From assembly GCF_035938995.1 (NCBI RefSeq), contig NZ_DASZGI010000086.1, forward strand, positions 1-7,547: a DNA stretch of 7,547 bases. Reading direction: 5' to 3'. A model generated the notes under the pieces. The model worked only from the letters and a program-made list of their open reading frames with translations, did no database searches and was not told the DNA's origin. This DNA is from DASZGI01 sp035938995 (GTDB lineage Bacteria; Actinomycetota; Actinomycetes; Streptomycetales; Catenulisporaceae). Position numbers and translations under genes: made by a program. Positions 5,770-7,547 of the stretch are shown here, in pieces; the stretch's first letter is position 1; every line of letters starts with the position of its first letter.

Positions 5770-6022
5770 CTGACAACCCCAGTACTGCCGAACCAGTGAC
5801 CTGCGCGCCGAGCTACCGCGCACCAATTGAGCCAACTCGGGGCCTGGGGTCGTCGGGCCTCATCCACCGCTTGAGGATCACGGCCGCGAGATCAGCATCC
5901 CGCCATGCTGCCAGCCGCAACGGCAACCGCCCAGGCCAACGACCCAATTCGTGAAAACGAGCCCAACAGGGTGGGTGCACGTGGGTGCCACGGCTGGTCT
6001 GGCCGGGTGTGCGATGGCGGCT
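5770..6022. other. no assignable gene
   Basis: Between the TetR stop and the oxidoreductase scrap I see no gene with motif support. An open minus-strand frame runs through the stretch (it continues the oxidoreductase frame and contains HELGRWPGRLPLRLAAW), but it matches no family I recognise, and the loss of oxidoreductase similarity suggests a frameshift or a junction near 6023-6040. A faint tRNA-like pattern on minus (5789-5833) does not fold. The stretch is best treated as decayed or intergenic DNA. Confidence 0.5.
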
Positions 6023-6198
6023 TGGGGGGTTTGGCGCTACGTCGTCGGGGCTCGGGATCAGGGCATAGGACTGGTGGACAAGCGGGATTGCGTGCTTCGT
6101 TGAGAAGCGCCGTGCCCGCTGCGGATCCCGCGCCGCGATGGCGGTCACCGTCACCTCGGGGATCAGGTGCGCGGGCTTAACGAGCGAGGCGTTGGCGC
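6023..6198 (-). pseudogene. N-terminal fragment of a Gfo/Idh/MocA-family oxidoreductase
   Basis: On minus the frame reads ANASLVKPAHLIPEV, then TVTAIAARDPQRARRFSTKH, then IPLVHQSYALIPSPDDVA. This is the Rossmann region of Gfo/Idh/MocA oxidoreductases just after the glycine-rich loop, where relatives read approximately SLVKPAR..PEVEVVAVAARDPARAEAFA.KHGIP.V..SYEALLADPDIDAVY. The AARD segment after the second strand contacts the dinucleotide. The glycine-rich start (normally GVLGASRIA) is lost upstream at about 6198, where a GNAT fragment begins on the other strand, and similarity ends downstream near 6035. About 55 of some 330 residues remain, so the gene is a dead scrap. The family call rests on remembered motif patterns. 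Confidence 0.72.
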
Positions 6199-6648
6199 TG
6201 TCTGATGGCGACTGGCAGGCCCGCGCAGCCAAGGGCGCCCGGCCGGGAAGTCGGGTCCTGATAGCGCCAGGCGCGTGATGGTTGGTGGATCAGGACCGCC
6301 CGGCTGGGACTGGTTCGAGGAGTCGAGCGCCGAGGAACCGCTGCCGAACAGGTAGACGTGCTACCGGTGGCGCAGATCATGAGCGTGTTCGTTCAGCCGG
6401 CGAACCGCGGCGGCGGGAATGCGGGGGCGGCGGCTCGGCTGGTGCAAAAGAGTTGCGACTGGGCACGCACTGAGTTCGGTGCGGTCTGGGTAGTGCTGGA
6501 CGTACGCAACGAGAACACCCGGGCGATCGCGTTCTACCAGCGCCTCGGTTTCGCTGACAGCGGCATCCGCCTTCCGTGCGACGCGGATCCGGCGGGCGAT
6601 CCACACGCTCCTGGCTTGGCCGAGATTCGGATGGTGAAGCGGCTCTAG
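6186..6648 (+). pseudogene. GNAT-family N-acetyltransferase, disrupted by two frameshifts
   Basis: Three consecutive pieces in three frames reconstruct most of a GNAT protein. Piece 1 (6186-about 6268): EALALSDGDWQARAAKGA then GSRVLIA, the usual substrate-side helix and first core strand. Piece 2 (about 6278-6352): MVGG..., then GWDWFEESSAEEPLPNR, ending at a TAG. Piece 3 (about 6352-6648): VDVLPVAQIMSVFVQPANRGGG, the acetyl-CoA-binding strand and loop (normally RGxGxG/A, here RGGGNAG), then VLDVRNENTRAIAFYQRLGF, the hallmark motif B, and a normal C-terminus ending VKRL. The first 35-40 residues are missing; the left edge abuts the oxidoreductase scrap. A GTG at 6358 could start a 96-residue protein, but that lacks half the fold and has no clear Shine-Dalgarno. 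Some annotators would call only that C-terminal part a gene. Confidence 0.75.
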
Positions 6649-6751
6649 TGACCGGTACGGACATTCGTCGCCACACGCATGCTGCAGTGTGCCCGCCGGG
6701 GTGATGCGAATCGGTCGACCTGTCGTCGGAACAGACGCGCCTGCCCGGCGA

Positions 6752-7243
6752 TCAGACCCAGTAGGTGTCGTGCTTGAGCATGAACGCGGCGCGCTGATCG
6801 TCGGCGATGCCCTTGAGCAGCCCCTCGAAGTAACCCTCGCGCGGCGCGCCGGGGGCGAACAGCAGCAGCATCGACGCCTGCTGGCCGGACTCGTTCTTGA
6901 ACGCGTGCAGTCCGCCGGCCGGCACGTAGAGGAAGTCGCCCTGGCGCGCCTCGATCCACGTCTCGCCGTTGAACAGCTTCACCGTGCCGTGCAGGATGAA
7001 GAACGACTCGGAGATCGACTTGTGGAAGTGGGTGTCCGGACCGGCCTGCGCCGCCGAGAAGTCCCAGCGGTAGAGGCCGAACTCGCCGCCGGTCGACGCG
7101 GTGGTGGCCAGGTAGTGGCATTGGCCGCCGGACTTGTAGGTGATCGCGGCGGGGGCCGAGACCGGGCGGAAGGTGGCGCTGACCTCTCCGGTGTCGCCGT
7201 GGTAGCGGTCCGCGGGGTACGACGGCTCTGCCGGGTACGACAT
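6752..7243 (-). CDS. cupin-domain protein (possible quercetinase-like dioxygenase or metal cupin)
   Basis: A complete 163-residue single-domain cupin. Motif 1 is HFHKSISESFFILHG, with metal ligands His72, His74 and Glu79 and the closing Gly86. Motif 2 is GDFLYVPAGGLHAFKN, with the fourth ligand His113 and Asn117. All four metal ligands are therefore present, which fits a metal-bound cupin, either an enzyme (dioxygenase, isomerase, epimerase) or a small-molecule sensor. Residues 1-40 form a polar, proline- and tyrosine-rich lead-in. No HTH is fused, so it is not a regulator of the XRE-cupin type. The start at 7243 is supported by AAGGAG eight bases upstream. It diverges from a DUF427-type gene across about 270 bp. 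Function remains open; many such actinobacterial cupins are annotated only by domain. Confidence 0.92.
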   Translation of the reverse strand: MSYPAEPSYPADRYHGDTGEVSATFRPVSAPAAITYKSGGQCHYLATTASTGGEFGLYRWDFSAAQAGPDTHFHKSISESFFILHGTVKLFNGETWIEARQGDFLYVPAGGLHAFKNESGQQASMLLLFAPGAPREGYFEGLLKGIADDQRAAFMLKHDTYWV

Positions 7244-7517
7244 CGTCTTGGCTCCTTAAGCGCAAGCTACAAGGATCGCGGGATCGCGGGATCGCGGATG
7301 TCGTGATCCTAGTGAGCTGGAGATTCCCGGGCTGGAGTGGCCGATCGAGCCGATGATGTGGTCCGCGCTCCTGGTTCATGCGAACGGCCTGGCAAGAAAC
7401 GGGTCGGGCGGGTCGAAAAGCACCTCGACCTGAGCCGGAGAAGCCAGGGAAGGAAACGGTCCACCCATCGAGTTGTGTGAGTGAAAGCCGTTCAACCTCA
7501 CGCTCAAGGAGCCGACG
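7244..7517. promoter_or_regulatory. divergent intergenic region between cupin and DUF427-type gene
   Basis: It contains the cupin Shine-Dalgarno (7252-7257 on minus), three tandem 8-bp repeats (7273-7296), and an outer AGGATC/GATCCT inverted pair (7272-7277 and 7305-7310). It also contains a 7-bp stem (7475-7481 with 7497-7503, 15-nt loop) ending three bases before the plus-strand Shine-Dalgarno AAGGAG (7506-7511). I see no clear -35/-10 pair. A 30-codon minus-strand frame (7376-7468, MGGPFPSLASPAQ...) is open, but I cannot support it as a gene. Confidence 0.5.
7273..7296. repeat. three perfect tandem copies of GGATCGCG
   Basis: Three consecutive 8-bp units lie 29 bp upstream of the cupin start, in its leader or promoter. 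They could be direct-repeat operator half-sites or a slippage-prone microsatellite. Nothing similar was noticed elsewhere in the window. Confidence 0.7.
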
Positions 7518-7547
7518 ATGACGATCCAGGCGATCTGGAACGGACAA
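7518..7547 (+). CDS. DUF427-domain protein, N-terminal fragment (runs off the window)
   Basis: Only ten codons are present, MTIQAIWNGQ, starting at an ATG with AAGGAG six bases upstream. The AIWNG string right after the start is the typical opening of DUF427 (NTP_transf_9-type beta-tent) proteins, whose relatives begin about MxxAIWNGxVLAE. The family has no firmly established biochemical role. The assignment rests on five or six residues plus a good ribosome binding site; the remainder lies outside the window. It diverges from the cupin gene. Confidence 0.6.
   Translation, partial: MTIQAIWNGQ

Noticed and set aside
7376..7468. 30-codon minus-strand ORF (MGGPFPSLASPAQ...) between cupin and DUF427
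   Set aside because: There is no Shine-Dalgarno, no recognised family, and it lies in the promoter region of a plus-strand gene. It could be a gene remnant, but nothing supports it.
6645..7547. 300-codon open minus-strand frame spanning the cupin
   Set aside because: It is an out-of-frame reading through the cupin gene, Arg- and Pro-rich with no family motif. The cupin frame has all metal-ligand motifs and a good ribosome binding site.
1..7547. search for a CRISPR array, retron, toxin-antitoxin pair or other defence system
   Set aside because: No spaced direct repeats, reverse transcriptase, nuclease or toxin motifs were found. The small ORF at 3420-3539 has no partner gene.

Overview
The window looks like an accessory, rearranged stretch of a high-GC actinomycete chromosome or plasmid (Streptomyces, Nonomuraea or Actinomadura type; the genus cannot be fixed from sequence alone). 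The reasons are very GC-rich third codon positions, actinobacterial-style MarR and TetR regulators, a DUF427-type start, and IS remnants of types common in actinomycetes. I see no CRISPR array, rRNA, convincing tRNA, or recognisable defence or biosynthetic system.

Layout. Positions 1-700 carry a badly decayed IS1182-type transposase with a large internal deletion. Positions 701-2834 hold an intact cassette. An alpha/beta hydrolase (minus strand) diverges from a MarR regulator (plus strand) across a 31-bp near-perfect palindrome, and a DHFR/RibD-C-type reductase follows the regulator. A 16-bp perfect palindrome lies directly behind the reductase stop. Positions 2856-3345 hold two pieces of one type of DDE integrase-like transposase joined tail to tail: the catalytic 3' half on plus and the extreme 5' end on minus, meeting at about 3246. 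A 39-codon minus-strand ORF with a strong Shine-Dalgarno follows (3420-3539), then a frameshifted C-terminal scrap of a second transposase (about 3640-3775).

Positions 3821-5769 form a second intact regulator/enzyme pair. A class A FAD-dependent monooxygenase (minus) diverges from a TetR regulator (plus) across an AT-rich patch that carries plausible promoters in both directions. Positions 5770-6650 are a gene graveyard: about 250 bp with nothing assignable, an N-terminal scrap of a Gfo/Idh/MocA oxidoreductase (minus), and directly abutting it a GNAT acetyltransferase broken by two frameshifts (plus). The window ends with a cupin (minus) diverging from the first ten codons of a DUF427-type protein (plus). 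Their intergenic region holds an 8-bp triple tandem repeat, and the two leaders are similar.

How the genes may work together. The two enzyme/regulator pairs look like small self-contained response modules: MarR controlling a hydrolase and perhaps the downstream reductase, and TetR controlling a flavin monooxygenase that probably acts on an aromatic or xenobiotic compound. They are separated and flanked by IS debris, which fits repeated insertion, deletion and inversion. The most informative points are the palindromic operators, the tail-to-tail transposase junction and the small ORF. Nothing here demonstrates a new system.
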